DNA from: a virus
DNA length: 44,466 nucleotides
Direction: 5' to 3' (one strand)
IMG/VR virus record: IMGVR_UViG_3300037231_000132
Coordinates: 1 to 44,466 of that record
Below the pieces are notes generated by a model. It was not told where the DNA came from. It did no database searches and saw nothing but the letters and a program-made list of their open reading frames with translations. Numbering within the stretch: the first letter of the stretch is position 1; every line of letters starts with the position of its first letter. Shown here piece by piece: positions 7,935-15,578 of this stretch. The position numbers and the translations under genes were made by a program.

Positions 7935-8239
7935 CAGCAGGTTCCTTTCTTCCACTGGTTGCGCTCGGCTTCGAGCTGCTTCATGGTTTCAACGCTGCAG
8001 TGCTCGCGGATGGCGATGTAGAGCCGCGCCCAGGTAATCGCGGTAAGGTATGGGCAGACAGGCCCCAGGCCGCCCTGCGCTTCCTGTTGCGTGAGCTGAA
8101 TGGTGTCGCGGATGGCAGGCCCCAGCATCAGCCAGTGCCTTCCACACACCACCAGGCCCAGCGGGATCTGCTCTGTGCAATTCAGCGCATAGCAGGGCTT
8201 CCGTTTCGGCGTTATCATCGCGATCTCAGGCCTGGTCAT
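7934..8239 (-). CDS. CGRHW-motif protein, tandem paralogue
   Basis: 101-aa partner of the duplicated pair. CYALNC precedes VVCGRHWLML and a conserved helical tail with PYLTAITWARLYIAIREH. It starts by ATGA overlap with the winged-helix gene (8236-8239). Conserved cysteines and His in both copies point to a structural metal site. No family or function recognised. Confidence 0.74.
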   Translation of the reverse strand: MTRPEIAMITPKRKPCYALNCTEQIPLGLVVCGRHWLMLGPAIRDTIQLTQQEAQGGLGPVCPYLTAITWARLYIAIREHCSVETMKQLEAERNQWKKGTC

Positions 8240-8721
8240 CGCCCGCCTCCGCCCGGCCCGATCTCAAGCTGCAGCTGGCCCAGCAGCTCAAGCGCTGCGC
8301 TGGGGCCGTCAACGCAGCGCAGCACGCCCAGCTCCGCGCGCACCTGGTCCAGGATGTGGCGGCGCAGGATGGCGTGGTCCTCGTCGGTGACCATGATGAA
8401 ATAGCCGCCGCCCGCTTCCTTGCTGGAACCGATGGGCAGATGGAAGTTCATGCGCAGGTTGCGGACGGCCTGCTTGATCTGCCGGTCGCTGAGCTGGTCA
8501 TTCTTGGTCATGCGCACCTGCATCTCACGGATAGCCATGGACTGCTTGACGCCGCGGCGAAAACGCAGGAAGGTGAGCACGCGCTTCTCATCCGGGCCGA
8601 GGGTGAGGCCGAACGGGCCGCCGGACCTCCCGGTAAGCAGCGCCAGAATGTCTGAGTCGATGCGCTGCGTGCGCTCTTCAATGGACGGCTTGAGATCGGG
8701 AAACAGGGACTGTTCTGTCAT
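8236..8721 (-). CDS. Putative winged-helix protein (161 aa)
   Basis: It starts at MTEQSLFPDLKPSIEERTQR by ATGA overlap with the Cys-rich gene before it. The middle, about residues 50-115 (EKRVLTFLRFRRGVKQSMAI, LSDRQIKQAVRNLRMNFHLP, then GGGYFIMVTDE), reads as a winged helix. It has helices, a recognition helix with basic residues, and a Gly-rich beta wing that presents YFI. The C-terminus is helical and Gly-rich. A DNA-binding or replication-accessory role is inferred from fold alone. Confidence 0.7.
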   Translation of the reverse strand: MTEQSLFPDLKPSIEERTQRIDSDILALLTGRSGGPFGLTLGPDEKRVLTFLRFRRGVKQSMAIREMQVRMTKNDQLSDRQIKQAVRNLRMNFHLPIGSSKEAGGGYFIMVTDEDHAILRRHILDQVRAELGVLRCVDGPSAALELLGQLQLEIGPGGGGR

Positions 8722-8978
8722 GCTGCGTCTCCGAATAGGTGTTGCTGCGGTGGGGGAGCCTGTTGCTTGTGGCGTGGGCAGTAATCGAGATCCGGGCCGA
8801 CGCTTGTGGCGCACTTCTCGCACATGCCGGCATCGCAGGTTTTGTTCTTGCCGGTAGCGTAGTCGCAGAGCTTGGCCACCGGCAGGTTGCGGCAGAAGGT
8901 GCAATATCTAGTTCCACCCCGCGTACAGGCGTGGAAGGTAAGGGGACCGCTTTCCGTCTCAATCGTCTTCCAGGGCAT
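8718..8978 (-). CDS. Cys-rich zinc-binding phage protein (86 aa)
   Basis: It carries CTFC, then KTCDAGMCEKCATSVGPDLD with YCPRHK following, a Cys/His series that I recall from small conserved proteins in many proteobacterial phages, probably binding two zinc ions. The start at 8978 gives a TGATG overlap with the preceding gene. Function unknown across the family. Confidence 0.75.
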   Translation of the reverse strand: MPWKTIETESGPLTFHACTRGGTRYCTFCRNLPVAKLCDYATGKNKTCDAGMCEKCATSVGPDLDYCPRHKQQAPPPQQHLFGDAA

Positions 8979-9277
8979 CAGCGGCCTCCTTTCGTGAGCT
9001 GCAGGCGGCCGTTGCCGAGCGCGGGCCCGGTCGCTTCGACGGTGACCTTTCCGCGCTCATGCAGCGTCTCCCAAAAAGCGAACAAGTCGCGGCTCAGGTC
9101 GTGCGTGTTATTCAACGCCAGGGAGAGGCGGTCCTTGGCGGTACGCAACTGGCGTTCACTGCCGCGCGAGGCCAGGGCGCGCTGCAGCTCATGGCGCAGG
9201 CTCATCAGGTCCGTGGTGAGCTGCTTCGACGAGGCGATCAGTGTGTCAAGCGCCGGGGTCTTAATTTTGTCTGTCAT
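8978..9277 (-). CDS. Hypothetical coiled-coil early protein (99 aa)
   Basis: Almost entirely helical. Heptad-like hydrophobics run through TLIASSKQLTTDLMSLRHEL and TAKDRLSLALNNTHDLSRDL, ending in a Gly-rich tail. ATGA overlap at 9274-9277 with the gene before and TGATG at 8978 with the gene after. No family recognised. Confidence 0.7.
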   Translation of the reverse strand: MTDKIKTPALDTLIASSKQLTTDLMSLRHELQRALASRGSERQLRTAKDRLSLALNNTHDLSRDLFAFWETLHERGKVTVEATGPALGNGRLQLTKGGR

Positions 9278-9495
9278 CGGTTAGCCTCTCTGGAATCCCT
9301 CGTCAGTTCCACGCAGGCATCGCAGTAGTCGTTGCCGCGGCTATAGCGCCAACCGGCTGCTTTCGCATGTGCGCGAAGCTGACGGATGGTTGGCGGAGCG
9401 ATGAACGATTGTTCAGTGAGTTCATCAATGCTGGGGAAAGTCACCTCGACGCCGTGGTCTTCGCAGCAAAAGAGAATCTTGGTTGAACGGATCAT
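9274..9495 (-). CDS. Hypothetical Cys-containing early protein (73 aa)
   Basis: The start MIRSTKILFCCEDHGVEV at 9495 overlaps the preceding stop as TGATG. CC-x2-H near the N-terminus and CDAC at residues about 58-61 could form one zinc site. The segment APPTIRQLRAHAKAAGWRYS resembles a short DNA-contacting helix pair. No known family. Confidence 0.7.
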   Translation of the reverse strand: MIRSTKILFCCEDHGVEVTFPSIDELTEQSFIAPPTIRQLRAHAKAAGWRYSRGNDYCDACVELTRDSREANR

Positions 9496-9833
9496 CAACT
9501 CACCGTCCCTTCCACGCGGATGCCCTGACGGCGAGCGAACAGCGATTCCTTTGCGTCCAGGTCAAGCTCGCTCCATCTGGCGTCGAGCATCCGCTCGCGC
9601 GCCTCGCGGGCAAACGTCCCGGAGACCGCTGTCATCGCGGCGTAGCCGGGGATGAAGAGGCTGCAATGCGCGCCAAACTTCGGCAGGTAAACGCGCATCT
9701 CATCCGGACGCTTATCTGGAGGCGGCGGCCCAACATGCACGACAAAGTGAATGGCGGCGTCGCGCTCCACGCGGCACAGCGTGCCCAGCTCCCGATAAAC
9801 CTCCAACGCGGATTCACCGCGCGGCGCGTTCAT
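9495..9833 (-). CDS. Hypothetical early protein (112 aa)
   Basis: The start MNAPRGESALEVYRELGTLC at 9833 is fixed by an ATGA overlap with the preceding gene. The body alternates strands and helices (AAIHFVVHVGPPPP, RVYLPKFGAHCSLFIPG) and ends with a charged helix. Possibly a small alpha/beta fold. I do not recognise it. Confidence 0.68.
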   Translation of the reverse strand: MNAPRGESALEVYRELGTLCRVERDAAIHFVVHVGPPPPDKRPDEMRVYLPKFGAHCSLFIPGYAAMTAVSGTFAREARERMLDARWSELDLDAKESLFARRQGIRVEGTVS

Positions 9834-10066
9834 CGTTTGCCTGCTTTCTTGGATATTGACGAGAGCACGGCCTCCGCAGCGTCGCGCCACGCGTTGCGCG
9901 GTGAATCGCAGATACCTGACAACGGTGCTCCTTGAAAGGCGCGCCGGATGAACCAGCAGGGTTTGTCGGCACCGCGCATCGACTCATAAAAATCGAGCCT
10001 CGCCGTCTCTTCCACTGCGAGCACGGCCTGCCTGTTCGTCAATTCAGCAAAAACGCGATCCCTCAT
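9830..10066 (-). CDS. Hypothetical early protein (78 aa)
   Basis: The start MRDRVFAELTNRQAVLAVEE at 10066 overlaps the stop of the Gam-position gene as TGATG. It has a mixed helical protein body with a middle ADKPCWFIRRAFQGAPLSGI and a basic end. No domain is visible. Confidence 0.66.
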   Translation of the reverse strand: MRDRVFAELTNRQAVLAVEETARLDFYESMRGADKPCWFIRRAFQGAPLSGICDSPRNAWRDAAEAVLSSISKKAGKR

Positions 10067-10626
10067 CACGCGCCTGCTTTCTTGGCCTTCTTCGCAGGCT
10101 TGGCGGGATCGGCGAGGATGACCTTCAGCGACGGCTTCTTGGGCTTGACGGTGATGCAGCGGCCCCACAAGTTCAGCACCTTTTCGCTGAGCCGCCTGGG
10201 CAGGCTCTCGGACTTCAGTGCGGCCTCGGCACCCTCTACCACTTCCCACTTCACGCGCTGGGCGAACAGCTTCATAAAGAATTCGCCATAGCCATTGGCA
10301 AACAACGCGTCTTTCAACAGGTCCACGCGGTCATCCATGATGGTGAGCGTGTCTGACTTGGTGACCTGAAGCGAGCCAAGCTTTCCGGTCAGGATGCGAC
10401 TCTTTTCAGCGCGGGGCACCACAATGCCCCAGGTCTGAACAAGGTGGACGCAAATAGCTTCGTGCCCTGCGAGCAACTCGGCCGCGTTCTTCGCCTGCTG
10501 CTTGTATTCGAGGTACTGTTGCGCGAAGACGTCGATCTCCTCCGGCGTCGGTTTGTAGGAGTAGTTTTCGGCCGCGCATTTATCTAAAACGGCCTGAGAC
10601 GAATTGGGAGTGATCTCTGGAGTCAT
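10066..10626 (-). CDS. Possible Gam-like protein (186 aa)
   Basis: The N-terminal helical half is followed by TGKLGSLQVTKSDTLTIMDD, then a helix VDLLKDALFANGYGEFFMKL and a strand KCITVKPKKPSLKV-like end, finishing in a Lys/Ala/Pro-rich tail. The order (strand pair after a long helix, LxxALxxxG helix, late strands) resembles the Mu Gam/host-nuclease-inhibitor family, which binds DNA ends and shields them from exonucleases. The gene also lies downstream of the B-type ATPase as gam does in Mu. Similarity is weak and motif-based. A different early DNA-end protein is equally possible. Confidence 0.5.
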   Translation of the reverse strand: MTPEITPNSSQAVLDKCAAENYSYKPTPEEIDVFAQQYLEYKQQAKNAAELLAGHEAICVHLVQTWGIVVPRAEKSRILTGKLGSLQVTKSDTLTIMDDRVDLLKDALFANGYGEFFMKLFAQRVKWEVVEGAEAALKSESLPRRLSEKVLNLWGRCITVKPKKPSLKVILADPAKPAKKAKKAGA

Positions 10627-10871
10627 GCGGTCACACTTTCCTGGGTTGTTGGAGCGGTTTGATTTTCGAGCCAGCGTGAGAGCCGCTTATGCAGGCACTC
10701 CTCGCCGCAGATGTCTTCGAACTGCAGGTCTCCGTCTGGCTTCCCGGCGCCGCTGCCGGCCGGAGCGAACATAAGAACGCCGGTGGTCTTATCCAGCGCG
10801 ACGACGAACCAGTGATTGGTCTCCTGCTTTTGCCGCAGGCAAACGTCGCACTTCTTGGTTTGCACGTCCAT
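10623..10871 (-). CDS. Zinc-binding early protein (82 aa)
   Basis: CDVC (residues 8-11) and ICGEEC (about 54-59) flank a beta-rich segment (NHWFVVALDKTTGVLMFAP), consistent with a single zinc ribbon. TGATG overlap with the gene before at 10871 and ATGA with the gene after. Function unknown. Confidence 0.72.
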   Translation of the reverse strand: MDVQTKKCDVCLRQKQETNHWFVVALDKTTGVLMFAPAGSGAGKPDGDLQFEDICGEECLHKRLSRWLENQTAPTTQESVTA

Positions 10872-11104
10872 CAGTTGGCCTCTTTGCCATGCGCGAAGTC
10901 GTTCTCGCGGTCATGCACGAGCGGAGAGTTCCAAGTGGGGTGAAGCTCAATCATGTCGACCAGACCACCGCCATCTGCCTGGTTGGTCCAGCCGATTACC
11001 TTGCGTTCGCCGGGGTTCTCGCCATCGAATCCGAGGCAGGAGACCGCATAGCGCTGGCCGCGATCGCCAGTGCGCTCCGCCATTGCTCTGCAGGTTTCGC
11101 ACAT
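10871..11104 (-). CDS. Hypothetical early protein with CETC motif (77 aa)
   Basis: The start MCETCRAMAERTGDRGQRYA at 11104 overlaps the preceding stop as TGATG. Longer in-frame readings upstream are not supported. One CxxC at the extreme N-terminus may bind metal with a partner or in a dimer. The rest is polar with a segment ERKVIGWTNQADGGGLVDMI. No family known. Confidence 0.68.
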   Translation of the reverse strand: MCETCRAMAERTGDRGQRYAVSCLGFDGENPGERKVIGWTNQADGGGLVDMIELHPTWNSPLVHDRENDFAHGKEAN

Positions 11105-11391
11105 CAATGCACCTCGCCTTCGCTGACACCGTGCTTCATGTCGTGCATGAGATGAGCGTGGAAGAGCCCCTGCCGTGCCGTGGAGATGCTGCGCATGATG
11201 GATTGCTTGACCGGGATCGGAACGCCAGCGAACACGTCCAGGCAATCGAGTGCGAGGCTCAGGTTGTCGCGCAGTTCAACCATGGCGGCAAACGTCTCGG
11301 CGGAAATCTGTATGCAGCCCGCGCCGGTGAAGCACTGCACGTCGCCGCCCCCATCGGCGCTGACTATGAGGTGGGAATCCTTCTCGGTCAC
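11104..11391 (-). CDS. Hypothetical early protein (95 aa)
   Basis: It starts at a GTG (11391) in a GTGA overlap with the coiled-coil gene before it. An N-terminal strand region (HLIVSADGGGDVQCFTGAGC) precedes helices (ETFAAMVELRDNLSLALDCL, IMRSISTARQGLFHAHLMHD). No domain recognised. Confidence 0.68.
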   Translation of the reverse strand: MTEKDSHLIVSADGGGDVQCFTGAGCIQISAETFAAMVELRDNLSLALDCLDVFAGVPIPVKQSIMRSISTARQGLFHAHLMHDMKHGVSEGEVH

Positions 11392-11603
11392 AGGGAGCCT
11401 CCAGTCTTGACTAGCTCGGCTTCCGCCTCAGCGAGACGCAGGTTGATCAACGTGGCTGTTGCCTTGGCACGGCGCAGTTCCCTTAGCGTCCTCTCATAAG
11501 AGCCGCCAATTATTTCGTAAGCGCGTTCGGTGGCCTCAAGGTCCGCTTGCAGGTTGACGGTGAGTAGCGTTGCCTCGCGGAGACTGATTTGGAATGGAGT
11601 CAT
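11388..11603 (-). CDS. Short coiled-coil early protein (71 aa)
   Basis: Continuous helix with heptad-like leucines and many charged residues (TVNLQADLEATERAYEIIGG, ELRRAKATATLINLRLAEAE). ATGA overlap at 11600-11603 with the membrane protein gene before. It may act as a dimerising accessory factor, but there is no direct evidence. Confidence 0.7.
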   Translation of the reverse strand: MTPFQISLREATLLTVNLQADLEATERAYEIIGGSYERTLRELRRAKATATLINLRLAEAEAELVKTGGSL

Positions 11604-11836
11604 CGGGCACCTCCGGCGATGCGGTCGACAGGGCCGCCGTGGAAGAAGACCGGCGCAACCTCGCCGACCAGGTAGACAACGACCAGGATCAGGAAGACAT
11701 AGAGCATCAGCTCGATCCTGCTGCAGGAGCGCCGGCAGAGGCGCTCAAAGTAGTCGCAACGGGCATCGACGAGGCTGCCGTCCATGAGCCAGGTCCACGC
11801 GTTGCGGAGCGATTGAACAGGGTGCAGGAGGGTCAC
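11600..11836 (-). CDS. Small single-span membrane protein (78 aa)
   Basis: It starts at GTG 11836, which makes a GTGA overlap with the MuB-type gene and places GGAGG (11843-11847) at good distance. An ATG at 11851 is the alternative. One strong membrane segment (MLYVFLILVVVYLVGEVAPV) follows a basic, Cys-containing region. Role unknown; its place directly after the transposition genes is unusual. Confidence 0.7.
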   Translation of the reverse strand: MTLLHPVQSLRNAWTWLMDGSLVDARCDYFERLCRRSCSRIELMLYVFLILVVVYLVGEVAPVFFHGGPVDRIAGGAR

Positions 11837-12801
11837 TGGACAGCCTCCCATTCCCCGCTCAGGTCAGTGGCCGGTGCGTTGGTGGCCAGCGTCTCTCGTG
11901 CGTCGCGGGCAGCGGCCATGAGGCGGCCGATGGAGATGTAGCGCTCGCGCTTCTTGTTAATCCGGACGGTGATGGAGGCCAGGTCAATCTGCTCCTGGAT
12001 CACCGCGGCTTCAAGATGCGGAGCCACCTCGACCAGCTCCTGCCGCAGGATGCCGGCCGCCTCATCGCGGGTGAGCGCGGGCAGGTGCACCTTGTCGGTG
12101 ACGCGGCGCTCCAGCTGCTCCAGCGTCTCGGCGAAGTCGTCGAACACCTTTTCGAGTTCATGCGATCCGGCGAAGCAGAGCGAGAAGCGCGGGCTCTCGT
12201 CAAGCAGCTCGCGCACCGTCTCGAAGCAGTCCATGGAGAGATGCTGTGCTTCATCTAAATAGAGAGCCACGCGCTGGCCGCGGAAGTCATACCGCAGGTT
12301 GGCGATGGAGCGCTCAATAGAGGAGTGCATGGTGGTGCCGCAGGCGTAGCAGATGCGGCGGATCAGATCGCGTGGGCTGATGCGCGCCCGGCAGTAGATG
12401 CGGAAGACACGCGGCGCGCCGTGGGCGGCTGTGTCCTCGGTGATCAGGTGCCGTGCGATATCCGTCTTGCCGGATCCAGGAGGCGCGTATGCCAGAAACA
12501 GCCTGGGCCGTTCCAGGAGGCGCTTGAAGATGTCGCGCATGGCGGTGACCGCGCCGGTCTCGTAGATATTGCCGGTGAAGCCGTCGGCCGCCTCCAGGGG
12601 GTTGCTCTCAAGGAAGGTGAGGACGGCGTTCACCAGGCCCTGATCCTTGATGCGTTCGTACTTCCCAATGAGGAAGAGATGGATGGACTTGTAGCCATAG
12701 CCGACGCGGGTTGCAAAGTCCGCGGGGGCCATGCCGGTGCGTGCGATGAATGCCAGCGCCAGCTTCTGCACGCGCTGCTGTTGCGGGTCGTAAGGGGTCA
12801 T
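11833..12801 (-). CDS. MuB-type AAA+ ATPase, transposition target-DNA activator
   Basis: 322 aa, close to Mu B in size. Residues 1-70 form an HTH-like N-terminal domain (DFATRVGYGYKSIHLFLIGK). Walker A is GSGKT at 109-113 (in APPGSGKTD), and Walker B is VALYLDEAQ at about 178-186. A sensor-like segment FAGSHELEKV and an arginine-rich stretch follow. In Mu, the B ATPase forms filaments on target DNA, attracts the transpososome and stimulates the transposase. The gene overlaps the transposase gene by ATGA (12798-12801), as expected for a coupled pair. TniB-type proteins share the fold, but the neighbouring MuA-like transposase decides the call. Confidence 0.9.
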   Translation of the reverse strand: MTPYDPQQQRVQKLALAFIARTGMAPADFATRVGYGYKSIHLFLIGKYERIKDQGLVNAVLTFLESNPLEAADGFTGNIYETGAVTAMRDIFKRLLERPRLFLAYAPPGSGKTDIARHLITEDTAAHGAPRVFRIYCRARISPRDLIRRICYACGTTMHSSIERSIANLRYDFRGQRVALYLDEAQHLSMDCFETVRELLDESPRFSLCFAGSHELEKVFDDFAETLEQLERRVTDKVHLPALTRDEAAGILRQELVEVAPHLEAAVIQEQIDLASITVRINKKRERYISIGRLMAAARDARETLATNAPATDLSGEWEAVQ

Positions 12802-14861
12802 TTGCGGAGTGCCTCCAAAAGTTTGTTTGCAGCCGCAGCCGTGGTTCCCGGCTGCGTGGTTGGGGTGGGTGGTTGGAGCCGGGCGGGTGTGGGGCGGTGG
12901 ACAACAAGCTGATCAATGTCGATAGGCAGGCTGCCGATGGCCAGCATCTGATCGTGCTGGGGCATGTAGCCGGTGGCCAGGACGCGCTTCTTCAGCTCGT
13001 CGAGCTTGCCGCGCGTCTCCTTGTAGCGGCGTCCGCGCTCCTGCATGCTGGCGGCGATCGCGGCCTGGGTGTCGGCATCCTTGGCGTGGCGCACCAGCGT
13101 CTCCGCCTCAAGGTGCGCGATCACATAGCCGTCCGCGTCGATCACGGCCAGCAGGTCGGCGTCCGGATAGTCATAGGCGACGGTGTACTTCTCGCCGGTG
13201 CCGCTGTGGTCATGCAGCGCCTTGCGGCTGTCATCGTCCACGCCGGTGTACTTGCGGCCCATCAGTTCAACGCGGCCGTCGTGGATGGTGCGCTGCGTGC
13301 GCTCTGCCAGCAGGCAGGCCAGGACGTGCGGCTCAGGCGTGGGCGGCTGCTGCTGCCAGCGGTACTGCGCAAAGGCCTGGTTGGGCGTCAGGCCCTTCAT
13401 GCCTTCGACATCCTTGGTGCGCTCGTTGTACTCGCTCTCGATCCACGCGGCAGCGGCACGAATGTACTCGGAGGCGAGCGGCAGATCGGACTCATCGGCG
13501 CGACCCTTGGCCAGAAGTTTTTGATGGCGTTCGAGAGCGGCGATGCAGCGGTCCGGCCGCTTGTCCGGCGATGGGCCGGAGTAGGTTTTGAAGCGGCGGT
13601 CCAGCCGCTGGTGCATCGTGTTGTTGTAGCGCTCAATGGCCTTGGCTTGTGGATGGAACGGCTGGCAGTACTGCGTCTCCATACCCACGCGGCCGATTAC
13701 GCCGATGACTTCGGGCGGCATGTCATCCAGGAGCCACGCGCCGCCGCGCTTGCCGCCGCCGGCCTTCTTGTAATCCTTGCCGTTGTCGCAGTAGAAGAGC
13801 CGGCCAGGGCCGTGCAGCTGGATGGCCATGCGCAGGCAGCGGGTGATGGACCTGGATGAGCCTTCCTGCGACCAGGCATAGGCCAGCATCTTGCGTGAGC
13901 GCATGTCGAGAATGCCGGTGAAACGCAGCCGGATGGCCTCGCGGGTCTTTTGATCGAAGAGATCGTTCTGCACCAGCACATCGATGATGGCGTGGTCCGA
14001 TACCCAGATCTCGTTCGCCTCAAAGTCGGTGTAGCCGCGGCGGATGTAAGGCGCGAAGATCTCGTCATACTTCCTGCGGCCTTCAAGGGCGAGGGTGCGG
14101 AGAGGCGCGGGCAGGTTGTCGAGCTGCGCGCGGACGGTCTCATAACTGGGGGGCGTAATCCCGAGCTGCTGCGCGCGAGCTTTCACGATCTCCCAGCTCA
14201 TGCGCTTGTGGAGATGCTCGTGCAGGTAGGCGTAGGCGGCAATCTCCGCCAGCTCGCGATGCTGCGCGCTCTGCTTGGCCCAGCGGAAGGTGTCCTTGTC
14301 GGCGCGTGTCTTATCGGCCAGGGCCGCAAAGCCGCCGGCGCGGAAGCGGGCCAGCCAGATCTTCAACGTGCGCTCGGAGACTTTGTTGCTGCGCGTGCTG
14401 GTTTCCGCGATGTATCGAATGAGCCTGGTCTGCGATGTGACCGGCGTGCCGTTGGCCAGGCGGAAGGCTGCCCAGCGGTTGGGATCGGCTGCGTAGTCCA
14501 GGATGGGGCGGATGGTGGCCAGGCGCTGCTCGGCTTGGGCCTGGTCTGCCGGATCGGGCAGCAGGATGCGGCGCTCCGGAATGGGCGCGGCGGCTACGCC
14601 CTTGAAGAGCGGGCCGCAGATGAAGGTCTGCGGCTGCTCGCCGAGCAGCTTCTCGCGGATCTCTGCCGGGAACGACGCGGCCAGGTAGAGCTTCTTAAAG
14701 CGGCCGTTGGCTGCCTTCTCAGTGGATTCGCGCGAGACAATCTCGCCGCGCGATTCTTTCTCTCTGAGCCAGCGGTCGGTCCAGCCGGTCGCGGCGATAA
14801 TCTCTTCGGCTGTGAGCCAATGATCTTTGTGGCGGGGAACGAGGGCGAGAGCGGTGCTCAT
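12798..14861 (-). CDS. MuA-type DDE transposase
   Basis: 687 aa, similar to Mu A (663). The N-terminus (HWLTAEEIIAATGWTDRWLR, then RFKKLYLAASFPAEIREKLL) fits the Mu-type winged-helix domain that binds enhancer/operator DNA. Helical end-binding domains lie at about 100-260. The catalytic core has D289 in EIWVSDHAIID, D359 in LFYCDNGKDY and E410 in QPFHPQAKAIERYNN, giving a DDE triad spaced 70 and 51. A beta-barrel-like Mu C-terminal domain and a basic Pro-rich tail follow, where Mu A contacts B and ClpX. It cuts and joins phage ends during replicative transposition. Coupled by ATGA overlaps to the tiny membrane gene upstream and to the ATPase downstream. Confidence 0.94.
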   Translation of the reverse strand: MSTALALVPRHKDHWLTAEEIIAATGWTDRWLREKESRGEIVSRESTEKAANGRFKKLYLAASFPAEIREKLLGEQPQTFICGPLFKGVAAAPIPERRILLPDPADQAQAEQRLATIRPILDYAADPNRWAAFRLANGTPVTSQTRLIRYIAETSTRSNKVSERTLKIWLARFRAGGFAALADKTRADKDTFRWAKQSAQHRELAEIAAYAYLHEHLHKRMSWEIVKARAQQLGITPPSYETVRAQLDNLPAPLRTLALEGRRKYDEIFAPYIRRGYTDFEANEIWVSDHAIIDVLVQNDLFDQKTREAIRLRFTGILDMRSRKMLAYAWSQEGSSRSITRCLRMAIQLHGPGRLFYCDNGKDYKKAGGGKRGGAWLLDDMPPEVIGVIGRVGMETQYCQPFHPQAKAIERYNNTMHQRLDRRFKTYSGPSPDKRPDRCIAALERHQKLLAKGRADESDLPLASEYIRAAAAWIESEYNERTKDVEGMKGLTPNQAFAQYRWQQQPPTPEPHVLACLLAERTQRTIHDGRVELMGRKYTGVDDDSRKALHDHSGTGEKYTVAYDYPDADLLAVIDADGYVIAHLEAETLVRHAKDADTQAAIAASMQERGRRYKETRGKLDELKKRVLATGYMPQHDQMLAIGSLPIDIDQLVVHRPTPARLQPPTPTTQPGTTAAAANKLLEALRK

Positions 14862-14983
14862 CGTTTCCCCCAGCGCCGGCTAATGGCCCAGCAGAAACAC
14901 ACCATGAAGCTTGCGAAGAACCACACTGCGGAACCGGCTAAGACAATCCCGCTGTAGAAGCAGAAGCTTTGAAGGGTTGTCAT
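14858..14983 (-). CDS. 41-aa membrane microprotein just upstream of the transposase
   Basis: It starts at ATG 14983 with GGAGGG about 7 bases upstream and ATGA overlaps on both sides (14980-14983 and 14858-14861). The sequence begins MTTLQSFCFYSGIVLAGSAV and has one membrane span followed by a basic end (SRRWGKR). Its opening MTTLQS and its layout match the 33-aa protein before it (MTPLQC), so the two look like a tandem duplication. Function unknown. Confidence 0.72.
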   Translation of the reverse strand: MTTLQSFCFYSGIVLAGSAVWFFASFMVCFCWAISRRWGKR

Positions 14984-15081
14984 CGTCTGCCCTCCGGCCG
15001 GTTGATGTACCAGGAGAGCCATGCGGCGAAGGCAGCAAAGGCGGCGCAGGCGCCAAACACGAGGCATTGCAGGGGTGTCAT
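14980..15081 (-). CDS. 33-aa membrane microprotein, tandem partner
   Basis: Tiny gene read MTPLQCLVFGACAAFAAFAA then a short tail ending in a basic RPEGRR. It has a single hydrophobic span and a positive C-terminus. Support comes from ATGA overlaps with the 166-aa gene (15078-15081) and the next microprotein (14980-14983), and from the shared MTxLQ start and topology. It may modulate the host membrane or a partner protein early in infection, but this is speculation. Confidence 0.68.
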   Translation of the reverse strand: MTPLQCLVFGACAAFAAFAAWLSWYINRPEGRR

Positions 15082-15578
15082 AGTTCTTCAACCCCCGAGA
15101 GCCGTTGCTCTAGTAAGCGAGCCTTCTCTGTTGCCCGCTTCTGCTTCAGGTATTCCCGGCCAAGGTTGAGCAGATCCCACTCGACTGCATTGATGAGCTG
15201 CAGCCCCAGCCCCGCGACGACGCTGCGAAGAAGATTGGTGTCGCCGGTCACCACGCAGAAGGCGCGGGCCAGTTCCATAGGGAAGCGGAGATCCTCGCGG
15301 GATTCTGCGGTGAAGCCGTCAAGGCGGCGCACCGTGATCTCCACCCCAGATAAAGCGGACATTTCATCCGCAATGGTTTCGCGGCTCTTGCCGCATCCCC
15401 GAATGGCATCCACAAGCGCGGCGCGCACGATATGCGCGTCATGCATGGACCCTGGAATAGGCGGCGGATCATCGGGAAAGAGGGAGGGTTGCGTGGGTGC
15501 AAAAAATCGCTGCACATTTGCAGTGGATTCGCCGCGCCGGAATGCCTCAGAGTTGGTGCATGGCGTCTTTCCCATCAT
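15078..15578 (-). CDS. Conserved early protein of transposable phages (166 aa)
   Basis: The centre (AALVDAIRGCGKSRETIADE, MSALSGVEITVRRLDGFTAE) followed by an ELARAFCVVTGDTNLLRSVV helix matches a family I recall next to transposase genes in Mu-like phages. It has a helical, HTH-like layout suggestive of a regulator. The C-terminal helix ends EKARLLEQRLSGVEEL. The first 40 residues are low-complexity and may be flexible. It overlaps the Ner-position gene by ATGA (15575-15578). A regulatory or replication role is inferred; the biochemical function is unknown to me. Confidence 0.72.
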   Translation of the reverse strand: MMGKTPCTNSEAFRRGESTANVQRFFAPTQPSLFPDDPPPIPGSMHDAHIVRAALVDAIRGCGKSRETIADEMSALSGVEITVRRLDGFTAESREDLRFPMELARAFCVVTGDTNLLRSVVAGLGLQLINAVEWDLLNLGREYLKQKRATEKARLLEQRLSGVEEL

